DNA of 64,000 nucleotides. Origin: Cohnella phaseoli. GTDB lineage: Bacteria; Bacillota; Bacilli; Paenibacillales; Paenibacillaceae. Location: assembly GCF_003386235.1 (NCBI RefSeq), contig NZ_QRDZ01000009.1, positions 1-64,000 on the forward strand, given 5' to 3'. The notes below the pieces were generated by a model. The model had not been told where the DNA came from and did not search any database. It saw only the letters and a program-made list of their open reading frames with translations. The translations under genes were made by a program, and so were the position numbers. This document shows, piece after piece, positions 44,798 to 52,058 of this stretch; position 1 is the first letter of the stretch, and every line of letters starts with the position of its first letter.

Positions 44798-45325
44798 ATG
44801 AATTTCAAGCTGGAACAGGCTCTCGAAATTTTGGAGCGAACGCCGGCGACGCTGGAATCGCTGCTGATCGGCTTGTCGAATGACTGGTTGGTCTGTAATG
44901 AAGGAGAAGGAACATGGAACGCTTCCGAGGTCGTCGGACATCTCATTGAAGGAGAAAGGACCAACTGGATTCCCCGACTGAAATGGCTTCTTCGGGAAGG
45001 GGAGAGCCAACCTTTTCCCCCGTTCGACCGCTATTCTCATTTAAGCGCGGCTTCAACCGATTCGATCGAGTCGAAGCTGAGCGAATTCAAGGCGATCCGG
45101 CTGCAAAATACGGCCAAGCTGAGAACGCTGATCGATTCGGAGGAGCTGCTGGAGTCGATCGGCGCGCATCCCGCCTTCGGTGCGGTCAAGGCGAGAGAGT
45201 TGGTGGCGACATGGGCTGTGCACGATCTGACGCACATCGCGCAGATCGTGCGCGTTTTGGCCGAACGTTATCGGCAGGATGTAGGACCGTGGGTCGCATA
45301 TTTGGGCATTCTGAACAGAAGCTGA
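44798..45325 (+). CDS. DinB-family protein 2
   Basis: A 175-residue DinB_2-type protein. Putative metal ligands lie in GHLIEGERTNW and DLTHIAQIVR. AAGGAGCG precedes ATG 44798. It forms an operon with the preceding DinB gene and ends at a terminator. The catalytic role (for example bacillithiol transfer to electrophiles) is family inference. Confidence 0.85.
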   Translation: MNFKLEQALEILERTPATLESLLIGLSNDWLVCNEGEGTWNASEVVGHLIEGERTNWIPRLKWLLREGESQPFPPFDRYSHLSAASTDSIESKLSEFKAIRLQNTAKLRTLIDSEELLESIGAHPAFGAVKARELVATWAVHDLTHIAQIVRVLAERYRQDVGPWVAYLGILNRS

Positions 45326-45357
45326 CCGGTCCAAGGTCGGCAATATATGGACTCAAG

Positions 45358-45392
45358 TCCCTTATCGGCCTAGCAGCCGACAAGGGATTTTT
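45358..45392 (+). terminator. Terminator after the DinB pair
   Basis: TCCCTTaTCGGC pairs with GCCGAcAAGGGA around CTAGCA; TTTTT follows. Confidence 0.88.
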
Positions 45393-45458
45393 AATTTGCA
45401 ACGGACTAATTTGACGGATATCAGACGGATACCAGGCCACTTTGAATTTTACTCACAA

Positions 45459-45475
45459 ACGGTCTGGGAGACCGT
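45459..45475. repeat. Single copy of the parE-parC repeat hairpin
   Basis: ACGGTCT-GGG-AGACCGT has the same stem as the 51-bp units at 13613-14020, 31 kb away. The flank after it (TAAGAAAGGGCG) is only loosely similar. The surrounding 45393-45773 stretch holds no gene I can support; it contains an AT-rich block at 45566-45600. Confidence 0.75.
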
Positions 45476-45773
45476 AAGAAAGGGCGAATTCGAGGGGCGT
45501 TACACGACTCATTGTGTAATCCGCCTTTGGGAAGCTCTCCAAGGTGTGTGCTCCGATAAGTAGATCGATTATATTTAGATATAAATTAATATAATTGACA
45601 TGGTTATAGTGAGGGGGATCACTTCTATTTTCAGATAAATGATTAAAAATAGAGTTCAGGCCGACAATATGCGCATGGCGTGGAGAGATGGTTTATCCAA
45701 CTTGGGGAGCTTGCCGATCACAGGCTCCTAATCGAAGGGGGGCAATCACCTAAATCGAGACGAATTAACCTGA

Positions 45774-45802
45774 TTTACAATCTATTTGGGCAAGCGTATA
45801 AT
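45774..45802 (+). promoter_or_regulatory. modA promoter
   Basis: TTTACA (45774-45779), 17-bp spacer, TATAAT (45797-45802), about 49 bp before the modA start. Confidence 0.75.
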
Positions 45803-45820
45803 CATCAATTATGTCTATTT

Positions 45821-45838
45821 ATAACCAAATATAGTTAT
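45821..45838. promoter_or_regulatory. Inverted repeat just downstream of the modA transcription start
   Basis: ATAAC-CAAATATA-GTTAT begins about 12 bp after the expected start site. It is in the position of a repressor site and is a candidate target of a molybdate-responsive regulator. Confidence 0.45.
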
Positions 45839-45850
45839 GGGGGAAAAGGT

Positions 45851-46654
45851 ATGTACAGATTTGCTAGAAAAAGTATGGTTTTGTTGTTGGCAGTCGCCGT
45901 ATCCATTCTGGTTGCCGCATGCGGCTCCAATTCGCAATCGTCTTCGCCGAAGCAAACCGAACTGACCGTATCGGCGGCCGCGAGCTTAACCGACGCGCTG
46001 AACGAAATCCAGCCACTATTCGAGAAGGCGCATCCGGATATTAAGCTCGTATTCAACTTTGGCGCATCGGGAACGCTGCAGCAGCAGATCGAGCAGGGAG
46101 CTCCGTCGGACCTGTTTCTCTCCGCGGCTGTTAAGAATATGACGGCGCTGACGGACAAGCAGCTCATTGACGAGGCTCATCAGACGAATTTATTGAACAA
46201 CGAGCTGGTGGTCGTTGCGTCGACGGACGGCAAAGCCGGCATTACGGGCATAGCGGATCTTGCCAAAGAGGAGATCAAGAAAGTCGCGATCGGCATTCCC
46301 GAGAGCGTGCCGGCCGGCAAATACGCGCAAGAGGCGCTGGCGAACGCGCAGCTGTGGGACGCGCTGCAGCCGAAGCTGGTGCAGGCGAAGGACGTTCGCC
46401 AAGTTCTGCAATATGTAGAGACCGGCAACGCGGAAGCGGGCTTTGTCTACAAGACGGACGCGCTCACCTCGGACAAGGTTGGCATCGCATTCGCAGTTGA
46501 TCCGCAGACATACTCGCCGGTCGTTTATCCGATCGGAATCGTCAAAGCGACGAAGAATGCCGAGCAAGCCGGCGTCTTGTACGATTATTTGCAATCGCAG
46601 GCCGCTCTGGACATTTTCGTTAAATACGGATTCTCCGTGCCGGCGGCGAAATGA
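45851..46654 (+). CDS. modA: Molybdate ABC transporter, substrate-binding lipoprotein
   Basis: A 267-residue lipoprotein (lipobox LVAAC) with the ModA signatures TVSAAASLTDALNEI, FNFGASGTLQQQIEQGAPSD, in parts, and YPIGIVKATKN. It captures molybdate outside the membrane. The frame is open 57 codons upstream, but ATG 45851 gives the signal peptide and follows GGGGGAAAAGG. The stop overlaps modB by 4 bp. It supplies molybdenum for the nitrate reductase cofactor downstream. Confidence 0.94.
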   Translation: MYRFARKSMVLLLAVAVSILVAACGSNSQSSSPKQTELTVSAAASLTDALNEIQPLFEKAHPDIKLVFNFGASGTLQQQIEQGAPSDLFLSAAVKNMTALTDKQLIDEAHQTNLLNNELVVVASTDGKAGITGIADLAKEEIKKVAIGIPESVPAGKYAQEALANAQLWDALQPKLVQAKDVRQVLQYVETGNAEAGFVYKTDALTSDKVGIAFAVDPQTYSPVVYPIGIVKATKNAEQAGVLYDYLQSQAALDIFVKYGFSVPAAK

Positions 46655-47322
46655 TCGGAGAGGTGGACTGGCAGACGTTCTGGTCGCCCATTGCGCTGTC
46701 GCTGCGGGTAGCGCTCTTGTCCAGCATCGCTGCGATGGCGTTGGGCGTTGGGGCGGCAAGGTGGATGACCCGGCGTTCCTTCGCCGGGAAGACGCTGCTT
46801 GAGACGGCGTTCATGCTGCCGCTCGTCTTGCCGCCGACGGTCGTCGGCTTTCTGCTTCTCGTCGGCTTGGGGAGAAAAAGCTGGATCGGGCGCTTTGCGG
46901 AGTGGCTGTTTGCCGCTCCGATCGTCTTCTCCTGGTGGGCGGCGGTAATCGCTTCGGTCGTCGTCGCTTTCCCCCTCGTCTACCAGACGATGAAAACGGG
47001 ATTCTTGTCCGTCGACAAAGGTTTGGAGGAGGCGGCGCGTTCAAGCGGAGCGAACGAGCGCCAAGTGTTTGCTTACATTACGCTTCCGCTAGCCTACCGT
47101 TCTTTCGTAACGGCATACGTGCTCGGGTTTGCCAGAGGGTTCGGCGAATTCGGAGCTACGTTGATGATCGCCGGCAACATCCCCGGCAGAACTCAGACGA
47201 CGCCTACCGCGATCTATCTGGCCGTCGATGCGGGCAATGCGACGATGGCATGGTTGTGGACGTTGTCCATGATCGCCGTTTCCTTTCTTTTGCTTATCTT
47301 CGCCAGATCCAGAAACGACTAG
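46651..47322 (+). CDS. modB: Molybdate ABC transporter, permease
   Basis: A 223-residue permease with about five membrane helices and the EAA loop EEAARSSGANERQVFAYITLP, in part, that contacts the ATPase. ATG 46651 is coupled to modA (ATGA). No modC ATPase follows; Bacillus subtilis modAB (yvgLM) also lack a linked ATPase, so it is probably shared or encoded elsewhere. Confidence 0.94.
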   Translation: MIGEVDWQTFWSPIALSLRVALLSSIAAMALGVGAARWMTRRSFAGKTLLETAFMLPLVLPPTVVGFLLLVGLGRKSWIGRFAEWLFAAPIVFSWWAAVIASVVVAFPLVYQTMKTGFLSVDKGLEEAARSSGANERQVFAYITLPLAYRSFVTAYVLGFARGFGEFGATLMIAGNIPGRTQTTPTAIYLAVDAGNATMAWLWTLSMIAVSFLLLIFARSRND

Positions 47323-47404
47323 CTTTGTCCGCTTGCGGCGAGCCGGTCGTTTTTTTGTCCGTTTTATGAACGATCCGGGCCGTAAAGCGGAACGCAAACA
47401 GACA

Positions 47405-47420
47405 GGTGACCCGAATCACA
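47405..47420. promoter_or_regulatory. Fnr box upstream of narK
   Basis: GGTGA-CCCGAA-TCACA. The -10 TACATT begins at 47443, 38 nt from the box start, placing the box near -41.5 (class II activation). The segment GATGGTACATTGAA downstream is repeated at the narG promoter. Confidence 0.8.
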
Positions 47421-47493
47421 GTGCGCCGCTTCCTATCGATGGTACATTGAATTACAAATTCGATCAGGTAGGCATATAGGAGGGGTTGCGCGA

Positions 47494-49008
47494 ATGCAAG
47501 ACGTAAAAAAGGTTCAATTGCCGCTGCAAACGGTAAGCCTGGTATTAGGATTTATGGTATGGGTAATCTTGTCCTCCTTGATGCCTTACATCAAAGAAGA
47601 CATCCAGCTGACCTCTTCTCAACTCGCTTGGGTGACGGCAATTCCGGTTCTGGTCGGCTCGCTTATGCGTATTCCGTACGGATATTGGACGAACCGCCAT
47701 GGGGCGAGAAAGCTGTTTATGATCAGTTTCTTGTTGCTGCTTGCGCCCGTTTTCTGGGTTAGCCAGGCGGACTCCTTCGCCGATTTGATTGTAGGAGGCG
47801 TATTCCTAGGAATCGGAGGAGCCGTATTCTCCGTCGGCGTCACGTCTCTGCCGAAGTATTATCCGAAGGAGCGGCATGGCTTCGTCAACGGTATTTACGG
47901 GATCGGGAACCTGGGCACGGCCATCTCCGCATTCGGCGCGCCGGCGCTGGCCAGCTCGATCGGCTGGTCGAAAACAGTCATGCTTTACAGCGCAGTGCTG
48001 GTCGTGCTCGCCGGATGCAATTTCTTGCTCGGCGATCGCAAGGAAACGCCAGTCCACACGCCGATTATGGAGCAGATCAAAGCGGTATCCCGGAACGATA
48101 AGCTATGGTTTCTTTGTCTGTTCTACTTTCTGACGTTCGGCTCTTTCGTTGCGTTTACCGTATATTTGCCGAACTTCCTGGTAAGCCACTTCGATCTGGA
48201 TAAAGTGGACGCGGGTTTGCGCACGGCCGGTTTTATCGCGTTGGCCACAGCGATGAGACCGATTGGTGGCTGGCTCGGAGATCGTTACAATCCGTTCAAA
48301 ATATTGATGCTCGTATTTTTGGGATTAACCGTATCGGCGATCTTGCTATCGTTCTCGCCCTCCATCGCGCTCTATACCGTCGGCTGCCTCACTGTGGCGC
48401 TGTGCGCGGGAACGGGCAACGGAACGATCTTTAAGCTCGTTCCGCTCTACTTCACCAAGCAAGCGGGGATTGCCAACGGCATGATTTCGGCGATGGGTGG
48501 CTTGGGCGGCTTTTTCCCGCCGTTGCTGCTTACCGCTATCTACAGCTTAACTGGACAGTACTCGATCGGCTTTATGGCGCTTGCCCAAATTGCGCTGGCC
48601 AGCTTCGTGCTTGTCAACTGGATGTTCTTCCAGGACAAGCTCGCACTGTCCGCCCGCATTCTGGAAAATACGATCGAAGCGATTTTGATTACGGACACGA
48701 ACGGCGTCATTACTTCGGTTAATCCCGCTTTTACCGCGATTACCGGCTACACGCCGGAAGAAGCGATCGGCCGCAAGGCGAACCTTCTAAAATCCGGAAA
48801 GCAGGATAAGAGCTTCTACGATGAAATGTGGCGTTCCTTGAAGGAAAAGGGATATTGGCAAGGAGAGATTTGGAATCGGCGCAAAAACGGGGAGATTTAT
48901 CTGGAGTGGCTAAGCGTTACGGCGATCAAGAACGATGCCGACGAAGTGAAAAACTATGCGGGAATGTTCAGCGACATCGGCTCGAAACGGCAAGCCGCCG
49001 GAATCTGA
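47494..49008 (+). CDS. narK: NarK-type nitrate/nitrite transporter fused to a C-terminal PAS domain
   Basis: A 504-residue protein. Residues about 1-388 are a 12-helix MFS transporter of the nitrate/nitrite porter family: conserved Arg in RIPYGYWTNRHGARK, second Arg in AMRPIGGWLGDRY, and the nitrate-signature-like AGTGNGTIFKLVPLYF. Residues about 390-500 are a PAS/PAC sensor domain (ILENTIEAILITDTNGVI; NPAFTAITGYTPEEAIGRKA; WQGEIWNRRKNGE). PAS fusion is not usual for NarK. The frame is continuous with no sign of a misread stop. It probably exchanges nitrate and nitrite, with cytosolic sensing. AGGAGGGG precedes the ATG. Confidence 0.92.
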   Translation: MQDVKKVQLPLQTVSLVLGFMVWVILSSLMPYIKEDIQLTSSQLAWVTAIPVLVGSLMRIPYGYWTNRHGARKLFMISFLLLLAPVFWVSQADSFADLIVGGVFLGIGGAVFSVGVTSLPKYYPKERHGFVNGIYGIGNLGTAISAFGAPALASSIGWSKTVMLYSAVLVVLAGCNFLLGDRKETPVHTPIMEQIKAVSRNDKLWFLCLFYFLTFGSFVAFTVYLPNFLVSHFDLDKVDAGLRTAGFIALATAMRPIGGWLGDRYNPFKILMLVFLGLTVSAILLSFSPSIALYTVGCLTVALCAGTGNGTIFKLVPLYFTKQAGIANGMISAMGGLGGFFPPLLLTAIYSLTGQYSIGFMALAQIALASFVLVNWMFFQDKLALSARILENTIEAILITDTNGVITSVNPAFTAITGYTPEEAIGRKANLLKSGKQDKSFYDEMWRSLKEKGYWQGEIWNRRKNGEIYLEWLSVTAIKNDADEVKNYAGMFSDIGSKRQAAGI

Positions 49009-49096
49009 CCGCTCACACGGGGGTTGGAGGAGACTATGCCTCCTATTGCTCGATCGAGGATATCATTATCGCGTTCCCCCGATGAGCGCAACGATA

Positions 49097-49123
49097 AATG
49101 GGGCTGTCCGGGACAGCCCCATT
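49097..49123. terminator. Bidirectional hairpin between narK and the sufT-like gene
   Basis: AATGGGGCTGTCC is followed by its inverse GGACAGCCCCATT, a perfect 13-bp dyad between converging genes. The T-tracts are poor. Confidence 0.65.
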
Positions 49124-49143
49124 GGATCTGCTTTTGCCATGGC

Positions 49144-49446
49144 TCAGAAAAATCCGAGCATTTCTTTCGCTTCCGTCGTCATCATGCGCAGAGACCATTT
49201 CGGCTCCCAGACGATGTCGATGTCGACGTTCTCTCGGCCGGTCCGTTCCGCAAGCGCCCATCTGACGCCGCCGGCGATCGTATCGTGCAACGGACAGCCG
49301 GGCGTTGTCAGCGTCATTCGGACGTAGATGCGATCCGGTTCTTCGCGAACTTCATAGACGAGTCCGAGATCGACGATGTTGACGCCCAATTCAGGGTCGT
49401 AAACTTCCTTTAGCAGCTCACGAAGCTGCTCTTCGCTGTGTGCCAT
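49144..49446 (-). CDS. MIP18/DUF59-family protein (SufT-like Fe-S assembly factor)
   Basis: A 100-residue DUF59 protein with VYDPELGVNIVDLGLVYEV, the metal-site Cys in TTPGCPLHDTI and the typical DIDIVWEPKWS. Family members help load Fe-S clusters (SufT, PaaD). It is the last gene of the Fnr-controlled operon that starts at 51845, 23 bp after the membrane-protein gene. GAGGTGG precedes ATG 49446. It may mature clusters of the nitrate reductase or of its own operon partners. Confidence 0.88.
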   Translation of the reverse strand: MAHSEEQLRELLKEVYDPELGVNIVDLGLVYEVREEPDRIYVRMTLTTPGCPLHDTIAGGVRWALAERTGRENVDIDIVWEPKWSLRMMTTEAKEMLGFF

Positions 49447-49469
49447 TGCAATCCACCTCGTTTCATAGG

Positions 49470-50702
49470 TTAGCGGGAAAATACGAGCGAGATCAACGAA
49501 ATATAGGCGATAGACAGTACGGACAATGCCGTTCCGGCAATCCCGATCAATGCGGACGACTGCGCCGCAAGGCCCCCCAGAAGGACGAGACTGAAGGCGG
49601 CAATGAAGGCGAGCCCAACGTTTGTTTTCTGCTCGCTCAGCAGGTCGGCCATGACCGGAGTGCCTGGCTTACCGGCCCGCTTGCCGTATTTGTACGTCCA
49701 CCACAGGAAAGGAACGATTTTGGAGGCGTAGCCGAGAATGGTGAACGATACCCAGCCGCCCAAGTAAGCCCAGCCTGCCACGGCAATGGCGGGGCCTTGA
49801 AGCGCCTGCTGCGGATAGATAACTGCATAAACAAAAGCGGTAATGGTTGTGCAGGCAAAGGCTTGGCTCGCGTACACCGTCCATTTGATCCCTGAGCCGG
49901 GAGTGCGCTTATGCCGTTTCTTTTTAATTTGCAGCAGATGAACGTTGTAGAGAACGACCGCAACCGCCAGCAGGAGGAGAGCCGTCTGAATTGCCCATTC
50001 GCCCCAATCGGCCAAAAAAGCCAACGCTCCGGCGACAACGGAGGCGTTCCACAGCGCGAGCACGGCGGTTTGCAGCCTAGTCGGGTAGTCGTGCGCAAGA
50101 TAAAACATCGGCAGCATTTTGTAGCTGAAGCCGGTAATGAGCAGGCCGAACCATCCGACCGTTCCGAGCCAGATGTGGGCGCCGAACAGATTGTCGTGAT
50201 AGTTGGCCCAAATGCCGGTTGCGAAGTTCAGTCCCATTGCCATCCCGGTTACACCGGTCAGCAGCAGGAATACGACCGAGCTGGTCGCGCTGAGCGTAAT
50301 TGCGTTCCATCTCGACGCGCGAATCAGAGTCGCGCCGATATTCCATGCAAACACGGCGATTCCGCAGAACGCGAGCGAAGCGAAGGCGGCGATCCAATAG
50401 ATTTCGCCCCGAATGAAGCCGATGAGCAGACCCGACAAGCCGACGGTGAACAGCGCATAATGAACATAACCTAAGCGTTCGCTATACAACGAGGACTGCA
50501 GAATGACGTTAATCAACTGATAAACCGCGCCCATAGCCAGCATAGTCGCCCAGCCGAGCACGAACAGATGGATGTGAAACCAACCGCTCGGACCGCGCAG
50601 CTCCTCGCCCAGCCAACCGGACAGCGAAAACAACGAGAGCGCATGGAATAGCACGAATCCGGCAATTCCGGTTACGATAAAAAGAAAGGGGAGACGGGAC
50701 AT
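49470..50702 (-). CDS. Orphan heme-copper-oxidase subunit I-like membrane protein
   Basis: A 410-residue protein with about 12 membrane helices. Two half-repeats carry the same motif type: WFHIHLFVLGWATMLAMG near residue 41 and AHIWLGTVGWFGLLITGFSY near 175, followed by KMLPMFYLAHD. These resemble CcoN/NorB- or NnrS-like heme-copper proteins. The full set of six conserved histidines of true oxidases is not obvious, and no subunit II gene is present. In this operon it could handle NO or act as an electron sink, but this is inference. The ATG lies 13 bp after the DUF2249 pair gene. Confidence 0.75.
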   Translation of the reverse strand: MSRLPFLFIVTGIAGFVLFHALSLFSLSGWLGEELRGPSGWFHIHLFVLGWATMLAMGAVYQLINVILQSSLYSERLGYVHYALFTVGLSGLLIGFIRGEIYWIAAFASLAFCGIAVFAWNIGATLIRASRWNAITLSATSSVVFLLLTGVTGMAMGLNFATGIWANYHDNLFGAHIWLGTVGWFGLLITGFSYKMLPMFYLAHDYPTRLQTAVLALWNASVVAGALAFLADWGEWAIQTALLLLAVAVVLYNVHLLQIKKKRHKRTPGSGIKWTVYASQAFACTTITAFVYAVIYPQQALQGPAIAVAGWAYLGGWVSFTILGYASKIVPFLWWTYKYGKRAGKPGTPVMADLLSEQKTNVGLAFIAAFSLVLLGGLAAQSSALIGIAGTALSVLSIAYISLISLVFSR

Positions 50703-50715
50703 CGTTCTCGCCTCC

Positions 50716-51267
50716 TTACGCTTTTTGTATTTTGACTTTGGCCGATCCGTCCGGCTGCTCCTCTACGGTATAGGGGTAGCCTAGGCTGTGCAGCTCCTCG
50801 ATCAGGAACATCGGCACGCGGTCGTTATGAATGTGCACCTCGTCTCCCGGACGGCAGCGGTCAAGCGCGGACAGCGTGCGGATCATCGGCTGGGGCGGCT
50901 CCAAGCCGCGGTTGTCCAATGAAACCACTTTTGCCTCTCCATCCGGCACGGCTTCGCTTCCTGTTCCCTGAGCTTCATTTTCCCCGTTGTCCTCGCCTTC
51001 GCTTGATCCGTCGAGCCAGCTTTTATTTTTCTTGTTCACGAAAGTGGAAATCCAATGCTCGGGACCGATCCGTTCGGCTTTGCCCGCCAAGCCTTTCATC
51101 TTAAGCACGCCGAAGAGCGGCGTCGGCTTGAAGGTGGCGTGCAGGACGAAGATGTCGTCCTTGTCGAGACTTTTTACGGAATCCATGATCAGTTGAAACG
51201 GCTCCAGCTTCTTGCGAAGATGGGGCCTGACATCCAGTTCGACAACTTTGGCGTCTTTGCGTTCCAT
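50716..51267 (-). CDS. Tandem DUF2249 protein
   Basis: A 183-residue soluble protein with two DUF2249 modules. The first (about 5-88) has VVELDVRP, PFQLIMDSV and KPTPLFGVLKMKG. The second (about 108-180) has VVSLDNRGLEPPQPMIRTL, in part, and HIHNDRVPMFLIEELHSLGY. A Glu/Gly-rich linker joins them. DUF2249 is a TusA-like fold often encoded near denitrification and hemerythrin genes, with no settled function. ATG 51267 follows AGGGGTGA. Third gene of the operon. Confidence 0.85.
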   Translation of the reverse strand: MERKDAKVVELDVRPHLRKKLEPFQLIMDSVKSLDKDDIFVLHATFKPTPLFGVLKMKGLAGKAERIGPEHWISTFVNKKNKSWLDGSSEGEDNGENEAQGTGSEAVPDGEAKVVSLDNRGLEPPQPMIRTLSALDRCRPGDEVHIHNDRVPMFLIEELHSLGYPYTVEEQPDGSAKVKIQKA

Positions 51268-51273
51268 GCTCGT

Positions 51274-51612
51274 TCACCCCTCGACAGTTAATGTCTCCCG
51301 CCGTTTAGCCTCTTCGTACAAACCCGCCATGCCACCGTACAAGGAATAGAAAAAAGAATCGGGCGCATCGAGGGAGAAGGAGGTGTAGTCCTTCGGATCG
51401 ACGCCCAGCATTCCTTCGAACAGACGGGCCGATTCATAGGCGTAGAAGCAGAAATACGTATAGTGGAACTCGGGCATTTTCTCGTAGATGGTCACAATCT
51501 CGGAGGCATAGTCGTCAATCCGCAGGGAGGCTTCCCGAACCATCGAGATCGCATCCTCCAAGGCGACCGTAATTTTGATCGTCTTCTCATCGAGGACATC
51601 GACGCGAGCCAT
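51274..51612 (-). CDS. Conserved operon protein, unknown function
   Basis: A 112-residue mostly helical protein without membrane segments: KITVALEDAISMVREASLRI, then a Tyr/Phe-rich centre (FHYTYFCFYAYESARLFEG). No family was recognised. The start ATG overlaps the upstream stop by one base (TGATG), so its translation is coupled to the DUF2249 gene. The tight coupling and ordered sequence support a real gene in the anaerobic operon. Confidence 0.8.
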   Translation of the reverse strand: MARVDVLDEKTIKITVALEDAISMVREASLRIDDYASEIVTIYEKMPEFHYTYFCFYAYESARLFEGMLGVDPKDYTSFSLDAPDSFFYSLYGGMAGLYEEAKRRETLTVEG

Positions 51613-51845
51613 CAGATTTTCCCGATTCTGACCTGGAACACCGCAGGTCCGCGTTCGATGTAGTCCCACGTAAAACGCTCCGCATGATTCGCTTCGAACT
51701 GATAGCGGAGAGGGATCGGATCGTGATCGTTCACGAGCAGCATCGCCTCGTTCGGCGCTAGATTCCCGAACGTTTCGAATATGACTTTGTGCTTCAGATG
51801 CGGCGGGTACTCCGTGGCGTTGACGATAGCGGCAAATTGACTCAT
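51612..51845 (-). CDS. DUF2249 protein (single domain), first gene of an anaerobic operon
   Basis: A 77-residue DUF2249 protein with the core NDHDPIPLRYQFEA and ending VFQVRIGK. GAGGAGG precedes ATG 51845. It leads a five-gene minus-strand operon (51845 down to 49144) whose promoter carries a perfect Fnr palindrome. Confidence 0.88.
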   Translation of the reverse strand: MSQFAAIVNATEYPPHLKHKVIFETFGNLAPNEAMLLVNDHDPIPLRYQFEANHAERFTWDYIERGPAVFQVRIGKI

Positions 51846-51885
51846 TTTACATTCCTCCTCAGGAGTGAATAGCTTTACGTCCCCG

Positions 51886-51928
51886 ATTATAGAGCAGGCG
51901 ATGTAAGGGCTGTGTGACCGCGGTCACA
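51886..51928 (-). promoter_or_regulatory. Fnr box and -10 of the DUF2249 operon
   Basis: TGTGACCGCGGTCACA (51913-51928), a fully symmetric Fnr/Crp palindrome. The minus-strand TATAAT lies at 51886-51891, 37 nt from the box start. Confidence 0.85.
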
Positions 51929-51989
51929 TATAGGGCGGATTTTCGCCAGTTCTGAATTGTCTGTGACACATGCGTTATCGCCGTGCGGC

Positions 51990-52032
51990 GGTGATGTGAA
52001 TCACAGCTGTCGAGGGCGCTCCTGCCTATACT
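51990..52032 (+). promoter_or_regulatory. Fnr box and -10 of moaA
   Basis: GGTGA-TGTGAA-TCACA (51990-52005), followed by TATACT (52027-52032), 37 nt from the box start. The transcript leader before the moaA GTG is only about 20 nt. Confidence 0.82.
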
Positions 52033-52058
52033 TAGGAAGCCTAAGGGGAGTGAAGCGA

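Noticed and set aside
45803..45850. Molybdenum cofactor riboswitch upstream of modA, and likewise upstream of moaA at 52040-52058
   Set aside because: The predicted leaders are only about 40 nt (modA) and 20 nt (moaA), too short for that riboswitch; both promoters are well placed.
46651..47322. modB as a broken operon because modC is missing
   Set aside because: Bacillus subtilis modAB also lack an adjacent ATPase gene, so the absence is not evidence of decay.
51957..52058. Upstream start of moaA at 51957
   Set aside because: The extra residues would be encoded by the Fnr box and promoter; GTG 52059 has a good ribosome binding site and the family's N-terminus.
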